Positions 24,884 to 35,094 of a stretch of DNA of 64,000 nt are shown here, one piece after another. Each line of letters begins with the position of its first letter. Position 1 is the first letter of the stretch. The notes under the pieces are model-generated. The model ran no database searches, had not been told where the DNA came from, and saw only the letters and a list, made by a program, of their open reading frames with translations. The position numbers and the translations under genes were made by a program. The stretch is taken from positions 1-64,000 of the forward strand of contig JASJZC010000001.1 of NCBI GenBank assembly GCA_037178855.1, in the 5' to 3' direction. The DNA comes from Oscheius sp. JU75 (taxonomy: Eukaryota; Nematoda; Chromadorea; Rhabditida; Rhabditidae).

Positions 24884-25863
24884 TTGGAATCAAGTCCCGT
24901 TTGTGACTTCGGGGGCAGGCACCTATGGATGCTGAAGAATCAATACTGCAATTATATTGCAGGGGTTAAAAATATGAGCATGTCAAGTTTAATTGAGATG
25001 TTTCGTAATGATAATCTTATAAAAAGGGTATTGTTATGTAGGTTTTGCCATGTAGCTTATGGTAAAACGTGCAAAGACTAAGTTGGCTGATGAGTATTGC
25101 TGGGCGTGCCGAAATAAGTTATGCTCAAAATATAAAACGACAATATCTATTCGTGATGGTTCATTCTTTGCAAAGTATAACCAATCTTTAAGCGATATTT
25201 GGGCAGTTTTAATTTTGTGGCTTAATGATTTTCCGGCATGTAAAATCTATACTGTTGCTAAGCTAAATAAAAAACTCGTACTAAAGATTATAAGGGATGT
25301 CCGAGAGTTGATTATCCAAGATTTGCAGGTCACTCCTATTATGCTTGGTGGCAACCGCGCTATTTGCCAAATAGATGAAAGCCTTCTAGCCTTTCATGCT
25401 AAGTATCATACGGGGAGGCAGCCAAATAGACAGCAATGGGTATTTGGTATAGTAGACACAGCCCATAAGCCCGCCAAGGGATATGTCGAGTTAATTCCTT
25501 CTAGGCATAAAAACATACTTTTTGAAATAGTATCTCGTATCTGTAGATCTGGGACTATAATACATTCTGATGGCTGGGCAGCCTATAGGTCTCTGCAGCA
25601 ATCTCTTGGATTTGAACACCATTCTGTTAATCACAGGCTTAATTTCGTTGATCCTCTTACTGGTGTTCATACACAACATATAGAGTCTTATTGGAATAGA
25701 CTCAAATCTCGCATCAAAGAAATGAAAGGCCTTAGAGATGAATCTCTTAATAGCTATGTGGCAGAATTTGTGTGGAAAGATAACTACGTTTTTTGTTTAT
25801 TTTTTACGGGGGGCACAAATGGGACTTGTGTCACTTGGGCGGCACAAATGGGACTTGATCCCA
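24884..25863 (+). mobile_element. Merlin-type DNA transposon (IS1016/ISXO2-related), left arm
   Basis: Inverted ends GGAATCAAGTCCCGTTTGTG at 24,889 and the complement of GGGATCAAGTCCCATTTGTG at about 25,840-25,863 flank an ISXO2-like transposase. The right end holds a second, tandem copy of the terminal word (GGCACAAATGGGACTTG at 25,814 and again at 25,841). The element is about 980 bp, compact for the superfamily, and lies inside the 52-bp-repeat segment. Target-site duplications are not evident. Confidence 0.85.
24925..25806 (+). pseudogene. Merlin transposase, frameshifted (left arm)
   Basis: The DDE transposase matches the right-arm copy but is broken. The first ~45 codons differ by small indels (near 24,945-24,955), and an extra T at about 25,057 separates the N-terminal zinc ribbon from the catalytic part. 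From 25,059 onward the frame is open and carries QIDESLLAF, IHSDGWAAY and HTQHIESYW, then runs through the transposon end. Confidence 0.85.
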
Positions 25864-26272
25864 ATTTTCTAATAAAAATCGTCCATTTTTTGATTTCCAA
25901 TTCTGGGACAAAGAAAAAAGATTAGCGGATTTACAAAAAGAAAAGAAGGGAAACATTTCAACCACTTGCACAAAGGACGAACACGCTTCTCTACAAAAAA
26001 AAAAGGAAGATGGGGCATCGATTCGCGAGGAAAGGGACATCCAACAGCCTGGGATTAGAGCTGCAAACGGGGGCGTGAGATCAAAGAATGTGCAAAAATA
26101 AGAGGAGGAAAGAGAGCTATGGACAAAGTCCTGGAGCATAAGCTGTCGTATTGTTGTCAATTAGAACATCTTGAACTTCTATAAGATATGTAAGTTTATT
26201 TATAAGGCTTGGAGCAAACGCACAGACTATCAAAATGAAAAAAAAATAACAAATTACAACAAACAAAGAATT
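25864..26272. other. 3' flank of the operon, no gene
   Basis: AT-rich, with an 11-A run near 25,996. On the minus strand an AATAAA signal lies at about 26,195-26,200, some 75 bp after the stop of the 773-aa gene; this is the likely poly(A) site of the operon. Confidence 0.55.
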
Positions 26273-28916
26273 CTAATCATCGTCGGTGGTGTTGTTACTG
26301 TCGGGGTCGAGACAATCAGCAAGATCGGTGACAAGCATTGCGATCATTGTCTTATAATCTTCGAGTTCCGCTACATTCTTACAAAAGTCGTAGTTCTTAT
26401 AAAAGAGATTATTGTTGTGAACTTGGAGGCGGACACAATCGAGGCCAGCAACAGCAGCCAGTCTGTCAAAAGCAACACCAGGCGGAGGAACGTTTGTCAC
26501 AGTGTAGCGATCCATATACTCTTTCCAGACGTTGGCGTTCTTGTAGATTGTGCTGATCGTCTGTCTGCCGTCCTTCTTTATCGTAATAAGCATTGAATCG
26601 TCCGGAAGAATGAAAGTCTCCTTGGTGAAAGTTTCCGTAGTATTATTCTAAAAATAAATTGATTATTCTCAAGCTAATTAGGTAACGAAATATTATACAT
26701 CTGTCCAGAAAAAGTAAAGGACCAAAATTGCTTTAAAAAAAAGATTAAATAACAAACGTTTGTGACAGCCGTAATCGTACAGACGTCGCTCAGCTTTCCA
26801 TTACGTTGAATGTCACCAGGCAATTGACCCAAGTAGAATTTCAGATTAGACATCAAATCCACGAAATCGATGTTATGTTTGCGATAATGGTAAAGAGCCA
26901 GATACTCGTTGTCGAACTTGATACCCTTCTGAGCTGCCAGATGTTTTATTCGTCCCAGATCTTTAACAATTCCCGCGTGGAATGTTTTGACATCGTTGTA
27001 GTTGAAATTTCCTGTTTCTAAAAATGCATTATTGGTTTTAGTAGCAACGAAACGTACTTTTCACTTCAGCAGCAACACATTCTACTATAGACAAAAAAGC
27101 ATCCGGATTCTTATGCAATCCCATTTGGTCAGCGACTTTCACTGCAAACTGGATGGTATCTTTATTGTACCCTGCGGAACCGCCGATCGCCTGAAAAGAA
27201 AAGTTTCGTTATCAGTTTCTACAAATTATTAAAAAGTTTCCCCCCAGCCTTGAAAGAAGTACCTGATTCAAAAATCTCTTCTGACGCCCATTCAGCTTGC
27301 CTAGATGTCTGTGGGTTTCGTAATCTTCACCAAGGCAATTTCTCACTTTCGATAATTTCTGAACTTTTGGAGGGAACTGATGATTGTGAGTCTCCGAAGT
27401 AATCTTGATTCTGAAATAATCATTTTAAATTTGCTGAAAAATAGCAAACCTCGCTTCATCTACAACGGTATTCGGATTCCTTCGTTGGGTTTGTCCATCG
27501 GCAGAAGTCATAATTACGGTCTTTCCTTTACGTCCACCAATTGTCACTGATTGACCATCTTTAACAGACTTGAAGAATAAATTCGGATCCTCCATTCTAT
27601 TTAAACTGCGCACGACTTTAGAAGTATCCTTTATTCCGCCATCTCCTTTATTCTCTTCCATAAATTTCTTGAAAGATGTTCTTGCTTGTTCATCGGTTAA
27701 AGAATCAGCTACAGAATTGATTCGTTGTTGCTGCGCTCTCTCAATAACTCCTTGTGCAGTTTTTGGTTGCACGAGTGTATTGAGGAAGAAAAGAGTACTG
27801 ACAGAGAATTGAAGAACATCAAGTGTCGAGAGATTGTCCTTGCGATATTTATCGATGAGATTGACGAAGCTGAGAATGATAGAGAATGAATCAATTCCAA
27901 ATGAAGTACACAGTAGAACAGTGGCGAGAAGTCGTTGACTTTCAGAGAATATACGGCCAGATGCGGCACCTGCAGCAAGACGGGCTGAGGCAAATCCACT
28001 GAGTAGATGAAACGGTGCTGCTACAATTGAGAGATACAGCATGAAACTCTCGAGATCAGTCATTCTTTCTCCATGGGTGGCCTTGTCTATCAGACGTTGA
28101 GTTGCTCGTCCGACTCCATAAACAGCGCTGGTTCCTCCAACTCCGAGAAGAATCGGTGCGCTGATGAATCCAGCCGGTGTAAAGAGAGCAACCACTCCGA
28201 CTGTTACTCCAACTGCCGAAATAACGACATCCGCAGTTCTTGCAATCCTGGAGACCAAATCACATGCAGGTGATGTGTTAAAAGCAATGTTGACTTCTTT
28301 ATCCGTGTCAAATTCGTACTTAAGACCATCGGAACTGCAAGTGTACACGAGATAAGGCGGATGGCAATATTTCATCATTGGCATGCAGTTGTTTTCCTTC
28401 CAGTCTCTCGAGCTCTCGTACACGCGACAGGCAAGGTCAATGTATCGATTCTGATCAAGATTGTTTACTGTATCCCAACAAAGACGGAAAAGTGGCGACT
28501 GAAAAGAGAAATTATGATAGTAGCAAAAAAACAAAACAAAATAAGTTTAAAAGACCCACCGGGTATTCATTCGCTCCTTCTTTACACAAAAGGAAAATAA
28601 AGCCAAGTTTGAATTGCTTGCAAGGTGCCTTTAACCATGTTTCATAAATTTTGTCGTAGATCTTCTTTCCAAATTCGCGTTGTTCTTTTACGTAGGTCTC
28701 TTCAAGCGTTTCTGCAACCACAGTCGGCGGTCCGTAGATCGCAAAGCAAATCTTAGTAATTCGAAGAGCAGGAGAAAGATCCGTTATGTCGTGGAACTGA
28801 CTGCCTTCGAATTGAAGATAAGTGCATTGTTGTCGTTGACGACTTTCCGCTTGCCATTTCTTCACGTCGGCATCCTGCCAGGAAGAAGGATATTCGCCAG
28901 CCAGAGTGTTACCCAT
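26273..28916 (-). CDS. 773-aa multi-span membrane protein, possible DUF4781 family (left arm)
   Basis: Six exons, all with canonical GT-AG introns, encode 773 aa; the splice pattern is detailed at the right-arm copy. The protein starts MGNTLAGEY, compatible with N-myristoylation. It continues with KICFAIYGPP, FRLCWDTVNN, ACRVYESSRDWKENNCMP and a glycine-rich hydrophobic pair (VISAVGVTVGVVALFTPAGF, then SAPILLGVGGTSAVYGVGRA), followed by RLIDKATHGE and three more hydrophobic segments. The soluble C-terminal half ends in acidic/Asn residues (PDSNNTTDDD). From memory this layout resembles metazoan DUF4781 proteins, of unknown function; I could not check. It is the second gene of an operon with the 158-aa gene. 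Confidence 0.72.
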
Positions 28917-29029
28917 TGTTAATAGAGCCTAAAAAGAGCATTATAAAATACAACAAAATCAATGAAAAAGGTAATAATTGTCGATGGTAAACGACATACA
29001 AAATAATAATAAAATAAATGGGTACCACT

Positions 29030-29506
29030 TTATTCAGATTCATCAACTTCTTCAGGGTAAAACCACCAATAATGAGATTGCGGAATTGTTGCGAGGTCAA
29101 TATTTTTGAGACCGACATTCTCCGGCCGCATTCCGACAGTATTCTCAATATATGTTTCGATATCCTTGACATGACGAGAAGTTAGAAGTTCGTCGAATTT
29201 ATTTTGTATCTCCGGAACGTCTTGCATCTCATCAGCGAGGAATTGTAAGCCAGAACGAGATATTTGGGCCATTTGTCGGCGGTCAAGATCCATTCCGACG
29301 TTGAGTATACGATAAGCTGGTTCAAAAAGAGGTAACGACTTCTGCAATGCGGCCACAGCGGCCGCCTTTTCACCGGCTTTGAAGAGTGGTTTCTTCTGCT
29401 CGAAAGCTGTTAGAGTTAGCCCGATGACATCATTCCACGTTGTCGATAATGGAGAGGTTGATTTTGATAGGTGAACCAGCTGCGAGAGGACACTTCGATT
29501 GAACAT
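29030..29506 (-). CDS. 158-aa protein, first gene of operon (left arm)
   Basis: A single uninterrupted exon starts MFNRSVLSQLVHLSKS and ends YPEEVDESE-stop. It is predicted mostly helical and soluble, with no signal peptide or membrane span and no family I recognise. The stop codon TAA is embedded in AATAAA. An acceptor TTTTCAG lies 8 nt before the ATG and no upstream exon is evident, which suggests spliced-leader trans-splicing. The next gene begins 114 bp downstream. Confidence 0.7.
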   Translation of the reverse strand: MFNRSVLSQLVHLSKSTSPLSTTWNDVIGLTLTAFEQKKPLFKAGEKAAAVAALQKSLPLFEPAYRILNVGMDLDRRQMAQISRSGLQFLADEMQDVPEIQNKFDELLTSRHVKDIETYIENTVGMRPENVGLKNIDLATIPQSHYWWFYPEEVDESE

Positions 29507-30064
29507 TGCAAAAACTGAAAATAAGGGTTTATAAAGCTTTGAACATGAACAGAAATAAAAAGAGTAATGTTAAAAGCAGTAAATATTCGGAATAATACCC
29601 CTTTTTAAAAGGAAGAAAAAGGGAAAGTAGAGGTCAAGGGAAGGACCAAAAGTCCACAGAGTCTAAAATTGATCGAATCGCATGCCGGCGGACGGCGGGT
29701 CTGATTTACGAGGCAGCATCTATGCCATTAGAAAGGAAAGTTTGCACGTGCTCTGGTAGAGTTCAAAACTTGAGTTTGAACTAATTTCGAACTAATTTCT
29801 TGTAAAAATAAAAGTGTTCGGTAAGCGGAATCGAGACGATGGCCGAAATGTACCGATAATACCGGGTTAGAGCGTTAAATACTGATGAGAAAACGTTTAT
29901 CAAAAGGGGCGTTTCGAAACGTATGGAAGGGAAATATTGCCAGCAAGGCAGTCCCCTAATCTGACAATGATAAGAGAGTTGGCGGTGGTATAAAGAAGCC
30001 GTCAAGTCTATCAACATAGACTATATAAGTATTAATAAATTTTATTCAATGAAAAACTTGAGTA
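29507..30064. promoter_or_regulatory. Upstream region of the operon
   Basis: About 550 bp lie between the operon start and the 52-bp inverted repeat. It should hold the operon promoter. A 78-codon open frame at 29,781-30,017 (minus) has no recognisable features. No TATA box can be assigned with confidence. Confidence 0.4.
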
Positions 30065-30173
30065 GCAATGGTGATAGAGAGTACAAGGGTAGCGAGCCGG
30101 GCAAGGGCGCGCTAACATCCTATAAATATCTTCTATTAATTAAATACCCTTTCTTTTTGTGACTTTTTTCAAC

Positions 30174-30667
30174 ATGGCATTCGACGCGAATCGCTTTTTG
30201 GCGGAAGCCTCAACGATAAGCTTTTAACACGCATGGACTGACGTGCCCTTTTTTGAACTGTATGCTAAGACTACAGGATACAGTAACAAGTCATGTTATT
30301 TAACAGTAGTACTAGAGAAGTACAACAGGGAGATCAAACAAAATTTAGTAGCAAACAATAATTAGCCAAATACTTAGCGTGATTTAAAGCAAGATTATTT
30401 ACTATTTTAGATAATTGCGCGAAGCGCAAAATATCAAATGATAGGCAAACATTAAATGGAAGTACATTATACTGGCTACAGAGAGCAATCTTAACAATAG
30501 AAAAGCTTAAAGATAAAGAGCTTGCGTTATATTATATGCAAAAAATTAGTATAAGTCTAATGACAGCAATATGTATCAGCAATCACATAAACTCAACGAA
30601 TACTATTGATGAATTGCTTAGAAAAGCCAAATATAAAATTAATCATGAGGAGATAATGTCTAACTAG
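30174..30667 (+). pseudogene. Degenerate ORF cut off at a MITE
   Basis: A reading frame begins MAFDANRFLAEASTISF, hits a TAA, continues in frame as HAWTDVPFFELYAKTTGYSN to another stop near 30,360, then after a frameshift continues KRKISNDRQTLNGSTLYW and ELLRKAKYKINHEEIMSN. The final TAG is formed by the TA target site plus the first base of the MITE. I do not recognise the protein. Its AT-rich, Lys/Asn/Ile-rich composition differs from the housekeeping genes and could mean foreign or transposon origin. Confidence 0.5.
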
Positions 30668-30942
30668 GGAAGGGTTTTAGTTGCCCGCGGGATATCGAAA
30701 CGAGGTAGGTGTCATTCGAAAGGGAATCGAAAATGATGGTGTTTCCAAATTTTCAGCTGCGGAATGGATGTCTGCTGTCCTCTGGAGCTTTTCCCGTTTC
30801 CAGATTTTTAGCTGAATTTGCGCTCTTGGACTTGGATATCCAATGCTTCTTCCAGCACAAGTGACCAAGTGGTGCAGTGCTTAGTGCTTTCGAATGACAC
30901 CTACCTCGTTTCGATATCCCGCGGGCAACTAAAACCCTTCCC
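30667..30942. mobile_element. MITE with ~57-bp near-perfect inverted repeats
   Basis: Ends beginning GGGAAGGGTTTTAGTTGCCC at 30,667 and its complement ending at 30,942 match over about 57 bp, enclosing ~165 bp of non-coding sequence. A TA dinucleotide flanks both sides, the signature of Tc1/mariner-mobilised MITEs. Near-perfect ends suggest recent activity. The ends do not resemble the Tc1-like element at 18,190. Confidence 0.88.
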
Positions 30943-31476
30943 TAGTAAGTACTATTATGAAAATATGGAAGAGTATTATGCGTAAAGAGCAGCAAGGCTT
31001 AGGCTCTTAACTTTATGGCATAACCAATATATCACTATAGTTTATGACTATTGCTATCTTTTTATAAGTTATTTTTATTTGATTCCGTTTATACTGACAA
31101 GCAAGCCTTTTATTTTCCTATTTGTTCAATGGTCGTTTAGTGCCCAAGCCAAAACATTGGTTTACACTTTAGTGTGTGACTTTTGTGTTCGCAAGACTTT
31201 TTGCACACAAACTCAACAAGCATTTCTCTGGCCTAAGCCGAAGCGAGAAAGCTATATGAAAAGGTTGGCATCGAAGCTAGGCGCTCGAATACAAAAGTAT
31301 AATGTGTGATTTTCGCGTAAATTATAGGAATATTTCAGAAAGGTTTCTGCCCCGCTCTACTCGTCCAAGCTTCGACGACGCAAAAGCCTGGGAGATGGCT
31401 CGCAGATGGACGAGGATATTATACTCATTGAAGAAGTTGGTTTTTGCGATTGACCCGTTTCTAGATCAGTCTCAAG
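30943..31476. other. Boundary of the subtelomeric units
   Basis: AT-rich sequence up to ~31,150, then the start of the first subtelomeric unit (block at 31,160-31,224 repeated at 33,297-33,358). A frame at 31,360-31,440 (PRSTRPSFDDAKAWEMARR) may be an upstream exon of the next gene, but no splice pattern links it convincingly. Confidence 0.4.
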
Positions 31477-31956
31477 AAGCTCCTAAAAAATGGGACTGCC
31501 GTGGAGGCTTCGTCGAGTTCCGCGACATCGACAAGGAGCAGAACGTCAAGAACCTAATTTTCGACGAACAAAAAGCCCGCTGCCTTTTCTTCGACAACGT
31601 CTGGTTGGTTTCGCGATTTTTTTGGGCTTAAATACCAATAAACTATCGTTTAGGCTCGCCATTTCTCTGTCAGGATGTACAGAAAAACAAGGTCCGAAGA
31701 AAATGGCTCTTCTGCGCGGGGAATCCCTCTACACCTCTCTGAAGAAGGATCGTTCCGGCAGTGCTCAGCGTCTCAACTGTCTTGACAATGTAATCCTCTA
31801 ACACCTTAATATTTATTCGCTCTCATGTTTCAGAAAGACTTCTGCAGTCCACCCTTCTCATCTAAGCCTCCAGCCTGCAACTACCACCAATCAAGCAACC
31901 AGCACTACCACTTTGCCTACACACACACACACACAACTAAGCCTTTTTTTGCCTAA
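31477..31956 (+). CDS. Unrecognised subtelomeric gene, copy 1 (3' exons)
   Basis: Three exons join in frame: 31,477-31,603 (KLLKKWDCRGGFVEFRD...LFFDNVW), 31,654-31,789 (SGCTEKQGPKKMALLRGES...NCLDN) and 31,834-31,956 (KDFCSPPFSSKPPACNY...KPFFA-stop). Donors and acceptors are canonical. The stop TAA overlaps AATAAA. Compared with copy 2 the reading frame is kept despite several substitutions and a one-codon difference, which argues for selection on the protein. The 5' exons are uncertain. I do not recognise the family. Confidence 0.6.
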
Positions 31957-32093
31957 TAAAGATTTCGATCTTTCTCAGAGTTCACCACAAACACAGCGCC
32001 GCACTAATCAAAGAAAAATTTCACTTTTGTCTTAGCCAAAAGCGAACTTTTGCCTAAGCCTTATTTTATCATCCCTATCCTTCACGCGGTAAA

Positions 32094-32814
32094 GTCATAG
32101 ACGTTCATGACTTCACTTCTGTCTACCACCTGCTTTTTGATTATGATTGAAAATTATGGCTTTCTATTTCTTTTAACACCTCTGCAATTCAAATTTTTCT
32201 CTAAAATTCAAATTCAAACTTTCGCGCGCATTTCCCTAAATTTAAACTCAAATTTGGCGCTCATTTTTACTATTCCTACCTCTCCCGGTAAAATCATGAA
32301 CGTTCATGACTTTTACATCACTTTTGTCTACTACTTGTCTTTTGATCATGATTCACTACTATGACTTTCTAATTTTTAAACACAAACTATTGTATTTCAA
32401 ATTTTTGCTGCGTATTTTTGCAACAAAAATTTAAACTCAAATTTGGCGCTCATTTTTATTATTCCTTCCCTCTCTCCCGGGTAAAGTCGTGAACGTTCAT
32501 GACTTTTACATCACTTTTGTCTACTACTTCCTCTTTGGTCATGATTCACTATTGTGACTGCTTAATTTTTAAGCGCCAACTCTTGTTTTTGGATTTTTGG
32601 CGCGCATTTTCCCAACAAATTCAAATTAGATTTTTGCGCTCATTTTTTATCATTCCTACCTCTCCCCGGTAAAATCATGAACGTTCATATATTTTACTTC
32701 ACCTCTGCGATTCAAATTTTTGGCGCGCATCTTCTCAAAAAATTCAAATACGATTTTGGCGCTCATTTTTTATCATTCCTACCCTCTCTCGGTAAAGTCA
32801 TGTACGTTCATGAC
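32094..32814 (+). repeat. Subtelomeric ~190-bp satellite, five monomers (unit A)
   Basis: Monomers are marked by the palindrome GTCATGAACGTTCATGAC or close variants at 32,094, 32,293, 32,486, 32,674 and 32,797, giving spacings of 199, 193, 188 and 123. Each also carries TTTTACATCACTTTTGTCTA, a TTTGGCGC(G/T)C word and a CTCTCCCGGTAAA block. Confidence 0.9.
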
Positions 32815-33186
32815 TTTTACATCACTTTTGTCTGCTACTTACTTTTTCTTATTTTCCTAGCACTCTCTCTAATGCCCTCTTCCCTTTTGCATTTCTATTA
32901 CTTTTGATGCTTTGCTACCCGTTAGGTTAGGCTTGTTCAAAACGTCCAACTTTCACTTTGGAGCATGACTATTGTGAAAGGCCTTTGTTTGCACCCAACG
33001 AAAACGTTACGGGGCTTTGGGGGTGAGAAAGGAAACATCTGTTCTGTAGACATCATGGCTTTGGCTTGTTTTCTATTGGGTTTCGGCTAAGTCCAGACCA
33101 TAAATATGTTGTTATATTTGTGATTTTCGCTTAGCCACCGAACAGAAAGCTTAGCCACATCTCCTTCCTACAATGTTCACTTTTGT

Positions 33187-33210
33187 CTTAGGCTTCTTAG
33201 GCTTAGGCAC
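33187..33210 (+). repeat. Short interstitial telomere-like tract
   Basis: CTTAGGCTTCTTAGGCTTAGG followed by CAC contains three TTAGGC-type words at the junction of units A and B. Scattered CTTAGCC words lie nearby (33,128-33,165). Confidence 0.75.
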
Positions 33211-33432
33211 ATAAATTAAGGACAATCGCATAATATCACATTTGTCTATTACTATTGTTTTTACATACCTCTTACATAGTGGCCTTTAAAATATAGGTTT
33301 ACACTTTAGAGTGTGACTTTTGTGTGTTTGCAAGACTTTTTGCTCACAAGCTCAACAAGAATATATTGTACTCATTGAAGCTAAGTTGGTTTTTGCGAGA
33401 GACGTTTATAACTTACAAATGCATTTTTCTAG

Positions 33433-33907
33433 GAGGAGGAAATCAGCTCGCCAGCTTTGAAGAAGGCCAGGCTCTCTACTGCTCAACCGTCGGAGAAGAA
33501 ACTGGGTGAGCCGTTCGCGTTCGGCGGTGACAAATTCAAAGCTAATGTGAGTTCTTTCTATGCTGATATAACACTATAGATTTCTTTTCTCTCAAGAAGC
33601 TCTTGAAAAAATGGGACTGTCGTGGAGGCTTCGTCGAGTTCCGCGACCTCGACAAGGAGCAGAGCGACAAGAACCTAATTTTCGACGACCAAAAAGCCCG
33701 CTGCCTTTTCTTCGACAATGTCTGGTTGGTGATTTTTTTTGGGCATAAATACCAATAAACTCGTTTAGGCTCACCATTGCACCGTCAGGGTGTACAGAAA
33801 AGCAAGGCCCGAAGAAAATGGTTCTTCTGCGCGGGGAGGAATCCTTCTACACCTATCTGAAGAAGGATCGTTCCGGCAGTGCTCAGCGTCTCAACTGTCT
33901 TGACAAT
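33433..33907 (+). CDS. Unrecognised subtelomeric gene, copy 2 (telomere-proximal)
   Basis: Exons 33,433-33,546 (EEEISSPALKKARLST...GGDKFKAN), 33,597-33,724 (KLLKKWDCRGGFVEFRDLDK) and 33,769-33,907 (SGCTEKQGPKKMVLLRGEE...NCLDN) join in frame through GTGAGT/CTCAAG and GTTGGT/TTTAG introns. KKARL is a possible nuclear localisation signal. Copy 1's last exon is not conserved; an acceptor is missing, so reading would continue a few codons (VIL-stop) unless another exon is used. The gene ends about 1.2 kb from the telomere. Confidence 0.6.
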
Positions 33908-34137
33908 GTAATCCTCTAACACTTTAATACAATTGACCTTTCTGAACAAAGACTTGAAGCCACACACACCAAACTAAGCCTTTTTTTTGCCTAATAAATA
34001 TTTCGATCCTTCTGAGTTCAGAGCTCACCACAAACACAGCGTCGCGCCAATCAAAGACGAAAATTTCACTTTTGTCTTAGCCAAAAGCGAACTTTTGCCT
34101 AAGCCTTATTTTATCATCCCTTTCCTTCACGCGGTAA

Positions 34138-34860
34138 AGTCATAGACGTTCATGACTTCACTTCTGTCTACTACCTGCTTTTTGATCATGATTGACTATT
34201 GTGGCTTTCTATTTCTTTTAACACCTCTGCGATTCAAATTTTTCCCTAAAATTCAAATTCAAACTTTCGCGCGCATTTCCCTAAATTTCAAGTTCAAATT
34301 TGGCGCTCATTTTTATTATTCCTACCCTCTCCCGGTAAAAACATGAACGTTCATGACTTTTACATCACTTTTGTCTACTACTTCTCTTTTGATCATGATT
34401 CACTACTATGACTAAATTTTAAACACAAACTATTGTATTTCAAATTTTTGGCGCGCATTTTTGCAACATAAAATTTAAACTCAAATTTGGCGCTCATTTT
34501 TATTATTTCTTCCTCTCTCTCCCGGGTAAAGTCATGAACGTTCATGACTTTTACATCACTTTTGTCTACTACTTCCTCTTTGGTCATGATTCACTATTGT
34601 GACATCCTAATTTTTAAGCGCAAACTCTTGTTTTTGGATATTTGGCGCGCATTTTCCCAACAAATTCAAATTCGTTTTTTGCGCTCATTTTTTATCATTC
34701 CTACCCTCTCCCCGGTAAAATCATGAACGTTCATATATTTTACTTCACCTCTGCAATTCAAATTTTTGGCGCGCAACTTTCCAAAAAAATTCAAATACGA
34801 TTTTGGCGCTCATTTTTTATCATCCTACCTCTCCTCGGTAAAGTCATGAACGTTCATGAC
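34138..34860 (+). repeat. Subtelomeric ~190-bp satellite, five monomers (unit B)
   Basis: Palindrome-marked monomers begin at 34,138, 34,340, 34,531, 34,720 and 34,843 (spacings 202, 191, 189, 123), the same phase as unit A including the short last interval. Perfect palindromes occur at 34,531 and 34,843. Confidence 0.9.
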
Positions 34861-35094
34861 TTTTACATCACTTTTGTCTGCTCCTAACGTTTTCTTACTT
34901 TCCTAGCACCCTCTAATGCCCTCTTCCATTTTGCATTTGCTGTCTTTTGCTTTTTCAAAACGTCCAACTTTCACTTTCGAGCATGACTATTGTGTAACTT
35001 TTGTTTGCACCCAAAACGTTACGGGGCTTTGGGTGAGAAAAGAAACATCTGTTCAAGACATCAAGGCTTAGGCTTGTTTTCTATTGGGTTTTGG

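Larger units (their letters stand above)
24117..30116. mobile_element. ~6 kb segment bracketed by 52-bp inverted repeats
   Basis: Inverted copies of a 52-bp sequence beginning GTTAGCGCGCCCTTGCCCGG and ending TATCACCATTGC lie at 24,117-24,168 and 30,065-30,116, outer ends facing out. Inside are a Merlin transposon and a two-gene operon. Just inside the left repeat is a hairpin (GTTAGCTGA paired with TCAGCTAAC, 24,171-24,193). A further partial end, GCTAACATC, lies at about 24,543. No target-site duplication is obvious, and no transposase for these ends is recognised. This could be a non-autonomous or composite element, or two independent insertions of a small repeat. Confidence 0.5.
31160..35094 (+). 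repeat. Two tandem ~2-kb subtelomeric units
   Basis: Unit A (31,160-33,087) and unit B (33,297-35,094) share order and orientation: TTTGCAAGACTTTTTG block, gene copy, AATAAA, five-monomer satellite, then AAAACGTCCAACTTTCACTT, ACGTTACGGGGCTTTGGG and CTATTGGGTTT. In unit B the last block runs straight into the telomere. In unit A the same point is followed by CGGCTAAGTCCAG and degenerate telomere-like words. Confidence 0.88.

Noticed and set aside
24117-30116. Polinton/Maverick or viral element, given terminal inverted repeats around several genes
   Set aside because: No polymerase B, integrase, packaging ATPase or capsid protein is visible, and the segment is too short.
31921-31936. CRISPR-like or functional microsatellite at the (CA)n run
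   Set aside because: It is a simple dinucleotide run of about 16 bases near the 3' end of a gene, with small length variation between arms.
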